Assembly (NCBI GenBank): GCA_030673085.1
Contig: DAOVFE010000004.1
Coordinates: forward strand, 1-20,393
Source: Anaerolineales bacterium
Lineage (GTDB): Bacteria; Chloroflexota; Anaerolineae; Anaerolineales; E44-bin32
Direction: 5' to 3'
DNA length: 20,393 nucleotides
Shown piece after piece: positions 6,987-15,042 of this stretch. The number at the start of each line of letters is the position of its first letter. The first letter of the stretch is position 1. Both the position numbers and the translations under genes were made by a program. Below the pieces are notes generated by a model that had not been told where the DNA came from, did no database searches, and was given only the letters and a program-made list of their open reading frames with translations.

Positions 6987-8732
6987 TTAATCGTTATCTC
7001 CTCCCACTATGCTTTTCCAATTGCCATGAATACCATCTTCAGTCACGCCAAAATAGATTCGGATGCCTTGTGAAGTCTTTTGCGCCAGATCATATCGCGC
7101 GCTTTTGCCACGCCGTTGAACCTGCAAAATGCCGATATCTCCTCTCCATGTGATGGATGCGGTGGACAAATCCTCTGGCAAGCTGGAATACTGCAAGATA
7201 GCATAATGCCAAAGACGACGAGCGGAGGATTTGGTCACATTTTTAACAACATTGCCATTACGCAGATCGCGCATAGTGAAGTATTTATTGCCATGTCGTT
7301 CTTCAACTGTAACAATTTCAACCCCTGTGCGTGGCGGTGAAATACCCCCTTCACCTTCATCTTCCATTTCGACAGGCTTCTTTTCAGCAATTGAAAGATC
7401 TGTATCCTTCAAGCCGCGTCTGACCAATTGAAAAATTTCATCCCGGACTGCCAGTCCTGTTTCTGTTTCGCTACGAACATAGATTTTATTATCGTCTACA
7501 GCATAGGGCGGATCGTCGCCGCGCGGCACCAGCACACGGAGGATTTTTTTCCCTTTAGTCGTTTTTGTATCCACCTGGCAATTGAGACGCGGAGTAATTC
7601 TATTGCTTATCTCCTTTTCGAGCTGTCGCACTGATGCAGCCGGATGGGCAATACCAGCAACCGGTTCTTTCACATTGGCGTTCAGACCGATAAAAAGTGT
7701 GCCGCCATTGGTATTAGCAAAGGCGCATACTTCAGCGATGATCGTGTAAAGACAGCCTCCTCGAACGGTCATGCCCTCGTGAAAATCCTGAATAATGCTT
7801 GGGCCTTCTTCGCGCGCCTGTTGCACAAAATCGATGCCCTGATAAAAAGATGCTCGATAAGGACGTGTTCGGGAGAAATCGTTGCTTAGGAACAACTCTT
7901 TCAAAGCGTCGAAACTGACTTCGGGTAGATAGACTTCAGTAGTTCGATCACCAATACCTAGATTCTTTGGATTCTTTGGATCTACTCGCAGACGATGCGC
8001 GTCTGATCCTTGTATACAATGCATCCTCCGGGGATATTCAGGTTTTGCGCCATTAAAAAATGCTGCTGTCGAGTGCCGTCCTTTCTTCTCTAAATCCGTG
8101 ACCTCAAGAGCGTGCAAGTTAGAATCCTGGGTATAGGCAATCTTAGTCTGTCCGCTAAAATGCAAGCCGCGCATGGCAACGCCATGGGTCGAGTTGGCAT
8201 GCGCCGCAATGACCAGCCCTCCGGCTTCATTAATGATCTTGTACGCCGTTAGAACATCAGTACTTGCGCCGATTGTTAGCGACCCTAGATCAAGCTGATC
8301 AGCAGGAATATTAAGAGAAAGAAGCAAGTATTCAAGCTCGCGAATAGATTTGCTCGGCGGGAATATTCCCAGAATATGAAAACCCAATGTCGCAGTAAAT
8401 TCGAAACCAGGCAGAACGAAGACCTTTGTCAGCAAGCGGCGATACTCGCTCAAATTCTGGCGTTCTTCGTCAGTCTGGCGCCCCAACTGCTCTAACATTT
8501 CTAGCTGAGTAATATTCTCCTTCATCTGCCGATAGCCGGCGACAGTATTATGATCAGTAAAAGCGACGATCTCTATATTGCGCTCGTCACATTGCTGCAA
8601 AATTTGCAAATAAGAAACGCCCGTCTCCTGGTAATCTCCGGATGCCGGCGTATGGAGATGTAAATCCATTAAATGCCATTTCAATGAGGTTTTACGCCCC
8701 TTTTTTTTAACCCCTTTTCTTTCCTTATTCAT
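6987..8732 (-). CDS. PHP-domain phosphoesterase fused to AlbA_2 (Schlafen-like) domain
   Basis: A 581-residue protein. After a lysine-rich start comes a PHP metal-dependent phosphoesterase domain (about 18-290) with all the usual metal-binding motifs: DLHLHT (H25, H27), FTDHN (D60, H61), GFEFT (E111), AAHAN (H178) and GSDAH (D244, H246). Residues 308-435 match the AlbA_2/Schlafen-type nucleic-acid or ATP-binding domain (older name AAA_4): an E..VCAFANTNGGTLFIGL block at 333-350 and IYVRSETETGLAV at 417-429. An acidic linker (450-463) leads to a C-terminal region (470-581) I cannot name. A role in nucleic-acid metabolism or damage signalling is plausible but inferred. The ATG overlaps the stop of the response-regulator gene by 4 bp (ATGA), so the two are translationally coupled. 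It ends at a strong terminator. Confidence 0.85.
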   Translation of the reverse strand: MNKERKGVKKKGRKTSLKWHLMDLHLHTPASGDYQETGVSYLQILQQCDERNIEIVAFTDHNTVAGYRQMKENITQLEMLEQLGRQTDEERQNLSEYRRLLTKVFVLPGFEFTATLGFHILGIFPPSKSIRELEYLLLSLNIPADQLDLGSLTIGASTDVLTAYKIINEAGGLVIAAHANSTHGVAMRGLHFSGQTKIAYTQDSNLHALEVTDLEKKGRHSTAAFFNGAKPEYPRRMHCIQGSDAHRLRVDPKNPKNLGIGDRTTEVYLPEVSFDALKELFLSNDFSRTRPYRASFYQGIDFVQQAREEGPSIIQDFHEGMTVRGGCLYTIIAEVCAFANTNGGTLFIGLNANVKEPVAGIAHPAASVRQLEKEISNRITPRLNCQVDTKTTKGKKILRVLVPRGDDPPYAVDDNKIYVRSETETGLAVRDEIFQLVRRGLKDTDLSIAEKKPVEMEDEGEGGISPPRTGVEIVTVEERHGNKYFTMRDLRNGNVVKNVTKSSARRLWHYAILQYSSLPEDLSTASITWRGDIGILQVQRRGKSARYDLAQKTSQGIRIYFGVTEDGIHGNWKSIVGGDND

Positions 8733-9112
8733 AGTTTCTTTCCATTATTGTTCCTCTCTATAGCAAGAGTATTTTTTATTACATTCATTAGCATTTCTGG
8801 TGTATAAGGCTTCAGTAAAAAAGCATCCGCCCCTGCCGCTATGCATTTTTCAGTCAGGTCCATTCCCGAACTCATAACCACTCGAACGTCGGTCAGATCA
8901 GTAGAAGACCGCATTTCTTTTAGCAATTCTGTTCCATCTTGGTTGAAGATAAAGACATCCATAAGGACAAGATCCGGCGAGGTTGCCCGAATATCATCCA
9001 AGATATTCTTACGATCGGTAAATGAAGCCACTTCAAATCCGTCCATCTCGAATAATATCTTGAGCAATGAGACTGTGTTTTGATCATCATCGATGATCAT
9101 CAATTTAGACAT
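8729..9112 (-). CDS. Stand-alone response regulator receiver protein
   Basis: A 127-residue single-domain CheY-like receiver. The acidic pocket is DDD (8-10), the phospho-acceptor is D52 in LVLMDV, the switch serine lies in VMSSG (81-82), and the conserved lysine is K101 in LLKPY. All the residues needed for phosphorylation are present, and there is no output domain. The last residues are polar (ERNNNGKKL). The ATG at 9112 has a purine-rich GGGGAAGGGG region upstream. The stop overlaps the PHP/AlbA_2 start, so the receiver is made together with that protein and may control it. No histidine kinase is present in the window. It lies 76 bp after lon and I saw no clear promoter in that gap. Confidence 0.9.
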   Translation of the reverse strand: MSKLMIIDDDQNTVSLLKILFEMDGFEVASFTDRKNILDDIRATSPDLVLMDVFIFNQDGTELLKEMRSSTDLTDVRVVMSSGMDLTEKCIAAGADAFLLKPYTPEMLMNVIKNTLAIERNNNGKKL

Positions 9113-9164
9113 ACACTACGCCCCTTCCCCCTTATCAAAAGGACATCTATAGCTTTAGGTCAAT

Positions 9165-9185
9165 CAGCTTTCATTCGCGAAGCTG
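9165..9185 (-). other. Small hairpin after lon
   Basis: CAGCTT, a 9-nt loop and AAGCTG form a 6-bp stem directly after the lon stop. No T-run follows, so termination would be inefficient and read-through into the receiver gene is likely. The segment 9174-9186 (TTCGCGAAGCTGT) is identical to 13 bases of the tandem repeat at the right edge of the window. Confidence 0.3.
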
Positions 9186-9188
9186 TAT

Positions 9189-11753
9189 TTATTTTAATGG
9201 GACAGTTTTCTTGGTCTTCCCCGCCGTTTCTTTAGATTTCGATTGTTGTTTTGGTTTTTTAGCTCGACGGCGCGCCTTTGGCTTCAATGCTGCTTTTAGC
9301 ACATCGCTGACAATATCGACAAAAATAAATTCTATTTCTTTTTGAATTTCGTCGGGTACATCCTCAAGGTCGACCTCATTACGCCGCGGCAATATAACTT
9401 TTTTTAGACCCGCGCGGTGCGCGGCAAGAACCTTTTCCTTCATGCCGCCAATAGGCAAAACCTTTCCCCGGAGCGTGATTTCTCCTGTCATTCCCACGTC
9501 GCTTCGCACCGGCCTTCCGGCTGCAAGCGAGGCGAGTGCAACCGCTATAGTTACGCCGGCAGATGGGCCATCCTTCGGTTGTGCTCCGGCCGGAACATGA
9601 AGATGCAGATCATGTGTTTCCCAGTAATCTGGATCTATCTTAAGCATATCCGAAATCGAGCGTATGTACGAGAGCGCAGCACGCGCCGATTCCTTCATTA
9701 CATCCCCTAACGAGCCGGTCAGGATAAATTCCTTTTGTCCCGGCATTGCGGTTGCCTCAATAAAGAGTACTTCGCCGCCAGTTGGCGTCCAGGCTAACCC
9801 GGTGGCCACGCCTGGAATAGAAGTTCGGTCCGTAATTTCCTCCATGCCGAAGTATCGTGGTTTATGAAGGTATTCGGCCACAACCTCTGGCGTAATGATG
9901 ACGGTTTCAGCTTTATTCTCAGCGATCTTGGTTGCGACTCTTCGACATACCCGCCCAATTTCGCGCTCCAGATTTCGCACACCCGCTTCGCGTGTGTAGG
10001 AACGAATTAAAACAAGCATTGCATCATCGTTAATGCTAACTTCTCTTATTCGCAATCCGTTTTCTCGGATCTGCCGAGGGACCAGATACCCTTTTGCAAT
10101 TGCTACCTTTTCCCTTTCGGTATAGCTAGAAAGCCGAATTACCTCCATTCGATCAAGTAGCGGTGCAGGAATTGTCTCCGACCAATTGGCCGTAGTGATA
10201 AACATAACCTGCGAAAGATCAAAAGCGGTTTCAAGATAATGATCTCGAAATTCGCAATTCTGCTCAGGATCGAGCACTTCGAGCAGAGCTGATGCCGGAT
10301 CGCCTCTGAAATCTCTCCCCATCTTATCGACTTCATCAAGCATGAATATCGGGTTATTTGATTCAATTCGCCGCAAAGCCTGCAGAATCCGGCCTGGCAT
10401 CGCACCGATATAAGTTCGGCGGTGCCCGCGTATTTCGGCTTCATCATGCATACCGCCAAGCGAGATTCTAACGAACTTGCGCCCCATTGCCCGGGCGATG
10501 GACCTCCCTAATGAAGTCTTGCCAACACCAGGCGGTCCAATGAAGCATAGTATCACTCCTTCTCTCTCACGGCGGATATAATCTTTGGGCTGTTCTTCCT
10601 CCTCGCTGTCTTGCCGCTCCGACTTAAGCTTGCGCACTGCTAGATACTCTAAAATGCGTTCTTTGATATCACGCAAGCCATAGTGGTCCTCATCAAGCAC
10701 CTTTCGAGCATTCTCGAGGTCGAGATTGTCTTCAGTGGCCTTATCCCAAGGCATCGTAACCAGTGTATCCAGATAAGTCCGGATGACTCCATACTCGGCC
10801 GCAGCCGTTGGCAACCGCGCCAGCCGATCAAGCTCTCGGCGGGCCTGTTTTTCGGTCTCTTCAGACATATGGGCTTCTTCGATTTTCTTTCGAAATTCTT
10901 CAACTTCGGCTTGTTGTTCATCGCTCTCACCCAACTCCCGTTGAATGGCTTTTTGCTGCTCACGTAAATAATATTCTCGCTGGACTTTTTCGATCTCCGT
11001 TCGAGCCTCTCGCTCGATTTGCTGGCCCAAGGTGAGAACTTCGACTTCCCGGCTTAGCAATGCATTTAATTGCTGAAGCTTAGCCATAGTTGAATTCTCA
11101 TCTAGAATCTGTTGAGCTTGCTTGAGATCCACTCTCTGGTAGTTGGCAATGGTATAGGCCACATGCAGCGGATCATCAAGCAATAGCGCGCTGCCTACGA
11201 TTTCGCGCGGCAGGGATGATGTCAGCTCGGCAATTTTCTGGAATTGATCTTTGGCTGCCCGAACCTGCGCTTCAATTTCAACTCCTTCTTCGACCATTTC
11301 TGGCTTTAGCTCAATCTCGGCTTTAAGATAGGGTTCCAGTGCAATGAATTTTTGCAATTTAAAGCGCGCCAGACCATGCATGATTAATCGAATCGTTCCA
11401 TCTGGCGCTCGGAATAGCCGCTTTATAGCCGCTATCGTTCCGTACTCAAACAGATCTTCAGGACCGGGCAGTTCAAGCGCGGGCTTCCTCGACGCCACCA
11501 GGCCGATTATTCGATCTCCCTGAACGACATCATCTACCAACTTAATGGAGCGCTCCTGGCCAATCGTTAACGGCACTGCCGTATGTGGATATACAACCAC
11601 CCCGCGTAAAGGCAAAATCGGGATCTCTTTAGGGATTTCCAGATTATCTACCTTAGGTGAAGGCACCAGCAACTCTCCGCTGTCATCCTTTACAAGGATG
11701 ATCGGGGATTCCTTTTTCCCAGCGCCTTCTTTGAAATATGCTTTAAATCTCAT
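9189..11753 (-). CDS. lon: ATP-dependent Lon protease (LonA)
   Basis: An 854-residue LonA-type protease that degrades misfolded and regulatory proteins in the cytoplasm. Residues 40-240 form the LON substrate-binding domain (IPILPLRGVVVYP). A coiled-coil region (about 225-315) follows, then the AAA+ module with Walker A GPPGVGKT (406-413), Walker B IFMLDEVDK (469-477) and sensor N523. The protease domain has Ser731 in PKDGPSAG and Lys774 in GGMKEK, 43 residues apart as in E. coli Lon. Two departures from E. coli Lon are visible: an acidic insertion of about 16 residues just before Walker A (QDSEEEEQPKD) and a lysine-rich tail (822-854). The ATG at 11753 has only a weak purine tract. It lies 99 bp after the Hsp20 gene and has its own promoter candidate, so the two may be both co-regulated and separately transcribed. 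Confidence 0.97.
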   Translation of the reverse strand: MRFKAYFKEGAGKKESPIILVKDDSGELLVPSPKVDNLEIPKEIPILPLRGVVVYPHTAVPLTIGQERSIKLVDDVVQGDRIIGLVASRKPALELPGPEDLFEYGTIAAIKRLFRAPDGTIRLIMHGLARFKLQKFIALEPYLKAEIELKPEMVEEGVEIEAQVRAAKDQFQKIAELTSSLPREIVGSALLLDDPLHVAYTIANYQRVDLKQAQQILDENSTMAKLQQLNALLSREVEVLTLGQQIEREARTEIEKVQREYYLREQQKAIQRELGESDEQQAEVEEFRKKIEEAHMSEETEKQARRELDRLARLPTAAAEYGVIRTYLDTLVTMPWDKATEDNLDLENARKVLDEDHYGLRDIKERILEYLAVRKLKSERQDSEEEEQPKDYIRREREGVILCFIGPPGVGKTSLGRSIARAMGRKFVRISLGGMHDEAEIRGHRRTYIGAMPGRILQALRRIESNNPIFMLDEVDKMGRDFRGDPASALLEVLDPEQNCEFRDHYLETAFDLSQVMFITTANWSETIPAPLLDRMEVIRLSSYTEREKVAIAKGYLVPRQIRENGLRIREVSINDDAMLVLIRSYTREAGVRNLEREIGRVCRRVATKIAENKAETVIITPEVVAEYLHKPRYFGMEEITDRTSIPGVATGLAWTPTGGEVLFIEATAMPGQKEFILTGSLGDVMKESARAALSYIRSISDMLKIDPDYWETHDLHLHVPAGAQPKDGPSAGVTIAVALASLAAGRPVRSDVGMTGEITLRGKVLPIGGMKEKVLAAHRAGLKKVILPRRNEVDLEDVPDEIQKEIEFIFVDIVSDVLKAALKPKARRRAKKPKQQSKSKETAGKTKKTVPLK

Positions 11754-11782
11754 CTTCGTTTCACGATTACCCAGCAGAGAAG

Positions 11783-11811
11783 CTTATAGCATATAGGCCA
11801 CATTCTGATAA
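11783..11811 (-). promoter_or_regulatory. Candidate lon promoter with extended -10
   Basis: On the minus strand TTATCA (11811-11806), a 17-bp spacer and TATAAG (11788-11783), with TGC directly before the -10 as in extended -10 promoters. This places the transcript start about 22 nt upstream of the lon ATG. Confidence 0.5.
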
Positions 11812-11852
11812 GCTGCTTCTGCACGATTGCAGTTTACACATATCGTTTTCGA

Positions 11853-12287
11853 TCAGTTTTTATCCGTTATCGCTATCTCTTTAGGATGACCTTTTGTCAG
11901 CATAACTCGCAAGAAGCCATCGCTGTAGATCGCTTTAATTGAAGAGACATCCACTATCGCCGATATTTTCACATTAGTTGCAAACTCGCCATAGGCAATT
12001 TCTATCTGGTGGTAAGCCTTAGATCCTCCGCGTTCATACCGAATACCAGATATCGATAGCACTTGGCGTTCTATGGTGATATTAAAATCATCCCTGCACA
12101 TCCCGGCCACTTCAACTATCACCACGTAGGCTTCATCTGTTTCGTACATATCCGTCGGCGGCCGCCAAATATTGACGCATCGCTTCAAACGAATTGCACT
12201 TTCCCATTCCAGTTCATCTCGCCAGGACTCATCTTCACTGGAAAGCCTAAGCGTAGACCGAATATCAGTTAATTCTTCCTTACTCAT
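11853..12287 (-). CDS. Hsp20/alpha-crystallin small heat-shock protein
   Basis: A 144-residue small heat-shock protein, an ATP-independent holdase chaperone. After a 40-residue acidic N-terminal arm, the alpha-crystallin domain runs from about 41 to 133: WRPPTDMYETDEAYVVIVEV, AGM.RDDF.I, LSISGIRYER, YHQIEIAYGEF and the closing GFLRVMLTK. The C-terminal extension contains an I-A-I motif (138-140), the usual oligomerisation anchor. Length and order are normal for a bacterial Hsp20. The ATG at 12287 has only a weak AAGG upstream. It stands directly upstream of lon, so a chaperone and a protease that handle unfolded proteins are paired. The 550-bp region upstream has promoter candidates but no CIRCE element that I can see. 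Confidence 0.92.
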   Translation of the reverse strand: MSKEELTDIRSTLRLSSEDESWRDELEWESAIRLKRCVNIWRPPTDMYETDEAYVVIVEVAGMCRDDFNITIERQVLSISGIRYERGGSKAYHQIEIAYGEFATNVKISAIVDVSSIKAIYSDGFLRVMLTKGHPKEIAITDKN

Positions 12288-12330
12288 GAAATGTCAACCT
12301 TAGCGAGGATCGATCATCATGCCTTCGCTC

Positions 12331-12339
12331 ATTCTACCA
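12331..12339 (-). promoter_or_regulatory. Candidate extended -10 element upstream of hsp20
   Basis: TGG followed by TAGAAT on the minus strand, about 44 nt upstream of the Hsp20 ATG. No good -35 lies 17 bp away, as is common for extended -10 promoters. It is one of two candidates. Confidence 0.35.
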
Positions 12340-12429
12340 CAGCGGCTCTTGCCAGAGAAAATGTGCATGCCAAATTTTCAAGGGCTACTATCTGGCCTAA
12401 ATCTGAACAGTTTAGCTAGAGTATTCAGC

Positions 12430-12458
12430 TATATAAATACCTAAGGGCCGGTTGTAAA
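12430..12458 (-). promoter_or_regulatory. Alternative sigma-70-like promoter upstream of hsp20
   Basis: TTTACA (12458-12453), a 17-bp spacer and TATATA (12435-12430) on the minus strand. It would give a leader of about 135 nt before the Hsp20 gene. The surrounding 12288-12837 gap is AT-rich and otherwise holds only a short palindrome, a possible small ORF and a hairpin. Confidence 0.35.
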
Positions 12459-12555
12459 ACTCGTAATAGATAATTTTATATCCCACTTGGAATAAAATAA
12501 TGGCATAATCTTAACACTATCGCCCCACTTAAGCCTGAATTTCTCTATTATTTTG

Positions 12556-12566
12556 GGACAGTGTCC
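12556..12566. repeat. Short palindrome GGACA-G-TGTCC
   Basis: Perfect 5-bp inverted arms around a single base, in the gap between the MBL-fold gene and hsp20. It could be an operator half-site pair or chance. Confidence 0.2.
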
Positions 12567-12706
12567 TACTCTTGGCCGGAGTTGAGCAGTTATGAAGCCG
12601 AATCCTAAATTGCTCAAATTATGATTTATTCGCTATGCACATTAATCGGTTTCGACAAGGTTAGAGCAATAGAGCCATGATGATATTTGCAGAGGAGATT
12701 CTCTTT

Positions 12707-12805
12707 ATGGGAGATAGCAATAATTCCAACAGCAAATATCCAAAATTGATAATGTCTTGCCTGGACTCAGATCGTCATATCCTATTACTAACGCACCTGT
12801 GTTAG
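12707..12805 (+). CDS. Possible small ORF, 32 residues
   Basis: This is the only plus-strand candidate in the window. ATG at 12707 has GAGGAG 9 nt upstream, and the frame is open for 32 codons to TAG, starting MGDSNNSNSKYPK. There is no recognisable domain, and the second half is mildly hydrophobic with two cysteines. Its end lies in a hairpin that may belong to the converging MBL-fold transcript. It may be a chance ORF; only the ribosome-binding site supports it. Confidence 0.2.
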   Translation: MGDSNNSNSKYPKLIMSCLDSDRHILLLTHLC

Positions 12806-12810
12806 TTAAT
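12784..12810 (-). terminator. Hairpin after the MBL-fold gene, possible terminator
   Basis: ACTAAC, an 8-nt loop and GTTAGT, extended by ATTA/TAAT with one bulge, starting about 28 nt past the stop at 12838. The sequence after the stem on the minus strand is A/G-rich rather than a T-run, so it is a weak candidate for ending the ABC-transporter operon. Confidence 0.35.
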
Positions 12811-12837
12811 CTCTAATTCCAGTGGAGCGACGGTTAT

Positions 12838-13593
12838 TTAGAGTTCCAGTTCCATAAAATCTTTCGCCAGCCCAGCATCACCCTTAAAAGTATTTTTCGC
12901 TTCACTAACCAGATCTGATAAAACCGATCCTTTGATTGAATAATGAATCAATAACAAACGACGAGCGCCTGCCTGACGGGCGATTTCGCCGGCCTTTTCG
13001 GCCGATGTATGCCCGCTCATGCAGCCACTGGCTTCATGCAGCAAAATATCGGCATTCCGCGCTAAGCGAATAACCTCCGGGCAAGGCTCAGTATCACATG
13101 AATAGGCAATCACCCTGCCGGAAGCTATACCCTCAAATCGGAGGCCTATAGTTGGCACTAAATGATGGACCGGGGAAGCCAGAATCCTGAACTGTTCATT
13201 TTGGATAACCACCTCGCCTTCTGTACCAGAAAGGCAATGAAAGTCGACTCGGAAGAAGCCGGGCCAAGTTTTCCAATCAAACAAGTCCATCATTTTCTTA
13301 AGCCGATCGAGACAATGCTCCAGACCATAGATCTGCAGCGGATCACTCCGTCCGTCCAACCACATGCTCATCAACAGTTCAGGAACTCCTGAAACATGAT
13401 CGGGGTGAAAATGAGTTAGGATCAAATCATTGATTGCTGAAAGAGAAATGCCAGCCTGCTGTAGACGAACAACTGTTGACCCAACACAATCCACCAGAAC
13501 TACACCGCGTTCATGAGCAAGCGCCATGTAAGTGTTTTCGTGCTCCATATCGGGGATGGCGTTTGCAGTGCCAAGCAGTATTAGTCGGATCAT
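12838..13593 (-). CDS. Metallo-beta-lactamase fold hydrolase, RNase Z-like
   Basis: A 251-residue cytoplasmic MBL-fold protein of the RNase Z/COG1234 group. The metal ligands are in place: HFHPDH (61-66), H143/H144, D167 in SCDTEP, H195 in GHTSAEKAGEIA, and H217 in LLIHYS. The start MIRLILLGTANAIP is typical. It is about 50 residues shorter than bacterial tRNase Z (roughly 305), and I see no glycine-proline-rich flexible arm between the ligand motifs. It may therefore be a general phosphodiesterase or hydrolase rather than the tRNA 3'-processing enzyme. The ATG at 13593 has AGGAAA 9 nt upstream and starts 3 bp after the ABC permease, so it is the third gene of that operon. How an MBL hydrolase helps this transporter is not known. 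Confidence 0.85.
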   Translation of the reverse strand: MIRLILLGTANAIPDMEHENTYMALAHERGVVLVDCVGSTVVRLQQAGISLSAINDLILTHFHPDHVSGVPELLMSMWLDGRSDPLQIYGLEHCLDRLKKMMDLFDWKTWPGFFRVDFHCLSGTEGEVVIQNEQFRILASPVHHLVPTIGLRFEGIASGRVIAYSCDTEPCPEVIRLARNADILLHEASGCMSGHTSAEKAGEIARQAGARRLLLIHYSIKGSVLSDLVSEAKNTFKGDAGLAKDFMELEL

Positions 13594-13596
13594 AAT

Positions 13597-15042
13597 TTAA
13601 TTTCCTGATAGCAAAATTATGGCAATCCTCGGTGTGATGAACACTTCAATCGCAGCAGCAATCATAAGCAATGGTAATATTAATCCAACAACCACCCGCG
13701 CCCACTCAGCTAACGCCGATACAAAGCTCTCTCCCAATGTGCAACCCTTTGACGGACTGATCATTGCCAAGCCGATATTAAGAACAACTGCACCACATAG
13801 GATGGCGGCCGGTACTTCAACTACAGCATGCGGGAAGACTAACCCGCCAAGAAAAAGCATAACGTCCTGACCGGCAAGTATGACATTGCCACTAAAATAG
13901 CCAATTATGCCAATTGGAATCATGAGCAAGATCACAGCCGCAATGCCAAAAGAAAATATACCCAATAATGTAGCCAATCCCGTCGCTCGAACATTATTCC
14001 AAAATACCCAGAGCCAGCCTCGGGTTCCAACAATGCCCAAGTCAGCAAGCTGGCTCATCAGATTGCTGTCCAAGTTTTTCAATTGCAGCACATCCTTAGG
14101 CAAGATAAATTTCGATGCCATATTGGATCCGATGAAAAAAGCCGATGTGAGAGCAACTGCCATGAATAGCATCGAATACTTCAATTGGGGAATAGTTCTT
14201 TTAAAAAGGGTATGATACCAATCTGGGATAGATTTCGCGCCCCGAATAAAGGTTTCCCAGAAATGCTGGCCGGCCCATTTCAAATTCAATGAATCAATTT
14301 CCCGCCCCAGTAAATATTCGCGATTGAATAGATGTAGCCCCATTCGGCTTAATATGGTTGCCAATATTATCAATGCAGCCAGGATTAGCCATAGAGCATT
14401 ATAGTTAGCCCAAAACATGATCATGCTTTCGCCAATAACAAGCATGGCAACAGGAATAATCACGAATGAAGCCAGAAGATTGGCAGATCTGACAGAAGTC
14501 GCTTGAGAAGAAATCACAACCGCGCCGCTAACCATAACCAGCGCTTGAGCCGTTGTCAGCAGTACAACCTGAACTATAAGCAGCAAAGGCACTTCCCAAC
14601 CAATTTCAATTATGAGCACAATTAAATAGACAAAAATACCAAAGAACGCTCCCATTAATGGAGCTAGCATAGAAGCTAGCATTTTCCCCAAATAGAGTTG
14701 CCCATCTGTTAAAGGCGTTGCCAACAATGGTTCAAGCGAATGACGTTCACGCTCGCCAGCGAAGCTCTCCAATGCAATAACAAGCGAAATGGAGATCGGA
14801 AAAAAACCAACTACTAATAATAGGAATGGGATCAACCGATCGGCGATCAGGGAGGCTCCATAGCGATTAACGAAGCTAACTGCTCGCTTGGCTGTAATTT
14901 CCATTAGAATTGGAAAGAGCAGAGTAAGAACAAGAATCGGCGTAATAATCCGCCAGTCCCGTAATTGGTCACGGATCTCTCTGTAAGCCACAATCCATGC
15001 GCCCCGAAATAGATCCGAAAAGGAGTTCGTATTTTGATTCAA
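13597..15042 (-). CDS. ABC-2 type permease fused to a SpoIIM-like domain
   Basis: A 481-residue integral membrane protein with about a dozen hydrophobic segments. Residues 1-245 look like an ABC-2/NatB-type permease: REIRDQLRDWRIITPIL near the start and the cytoplasmic motif ESFAGERERHSLEPLLATPL (92-111). Residues 280-475 look like a SpoIIM/DUF95 domain: WNNVRAT..A..LGIFSFG, then GGLVFPHAVVEVPAAILCG (399-417), and AAIEVFITP (463-471) at the end. SpoIIM in Bacillus is part of the DMP peptidoglycan-hydrolase complex in sporulation, and relatives occur widely in non-sporulating bacteria. The start is a TTG whose TTGA overlaps the ATPase stop, with AGGAGG 8 nt upstream. The product probably forms an exporter with the upstream ATPase. 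The substrate is unknown. Confidence 0.85.
   Translation of the reverse strand: MNQNTNSFSDLFRGAWIVAYREIRDQLRDWRIITPILVLTLLFPILMEITAKRAVSFVNRYGASLIADRLIPFLLLVVGFFPISISLVIALESFAGERERHSLEPLLATPLTDGQLYLGKMLASMLAPLMGAFFGIFVYLIVLIIEIGWEVPLLLIVQVVLLTTAQALVMVSGAVVISSQATSVRSANLLASFVIIPVAMLVIGESMIMFWANYNALWLILAALIILATILSRMGLHLFNREYLLGREIDSLNLKWAGQHFWETFIRGAKSIPDWYHTLFKRTIPQLKYSMLFMAVALTSAFFIGSNMASKFILPKDVLQLKNLDSNLMSQLADLGIVGTRGWLWVFWNNVRATGLATLLGIFSFGIAAVILLMIPIGIIGYFSGNVILAGQDVMLFLGGLVFPHAVVEVPAAILCGAVVLNIGLAMISPSKGCTLGESFVSALAEWARVVVGLILPLLMIAAAIEVFITPRIAIILLSGN

Noticed and set aside
6987..9112. Anti-phage defence island around the PHP/AlbA_2 protein
   Set aside because: The neighbours are lon, a receiver, an acetyltransferase and mogA. 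There are no nucleases, toxins, mobile elements or composition change to support a defence locus.
10139..10963. Two extra minus-strand open frames inside lon
   Set aside because: They are out-of-frame shadows of the intact Lon reading frame, which has all catalytic motifs.
12838..13593. Confident call as tRNase Z
   Set aside because: The protein is shorter than bacterial tRNase Z and I cannot see the flexible arm, so only the RNase Z-like MBL group is claimed.
13597..14200. Evidence for sporulation from the SpoIIM-like domain
   Set aside because: SpoIIM-family domains are widespread in bacteria that do not sporulate, and no other spore gene is present.
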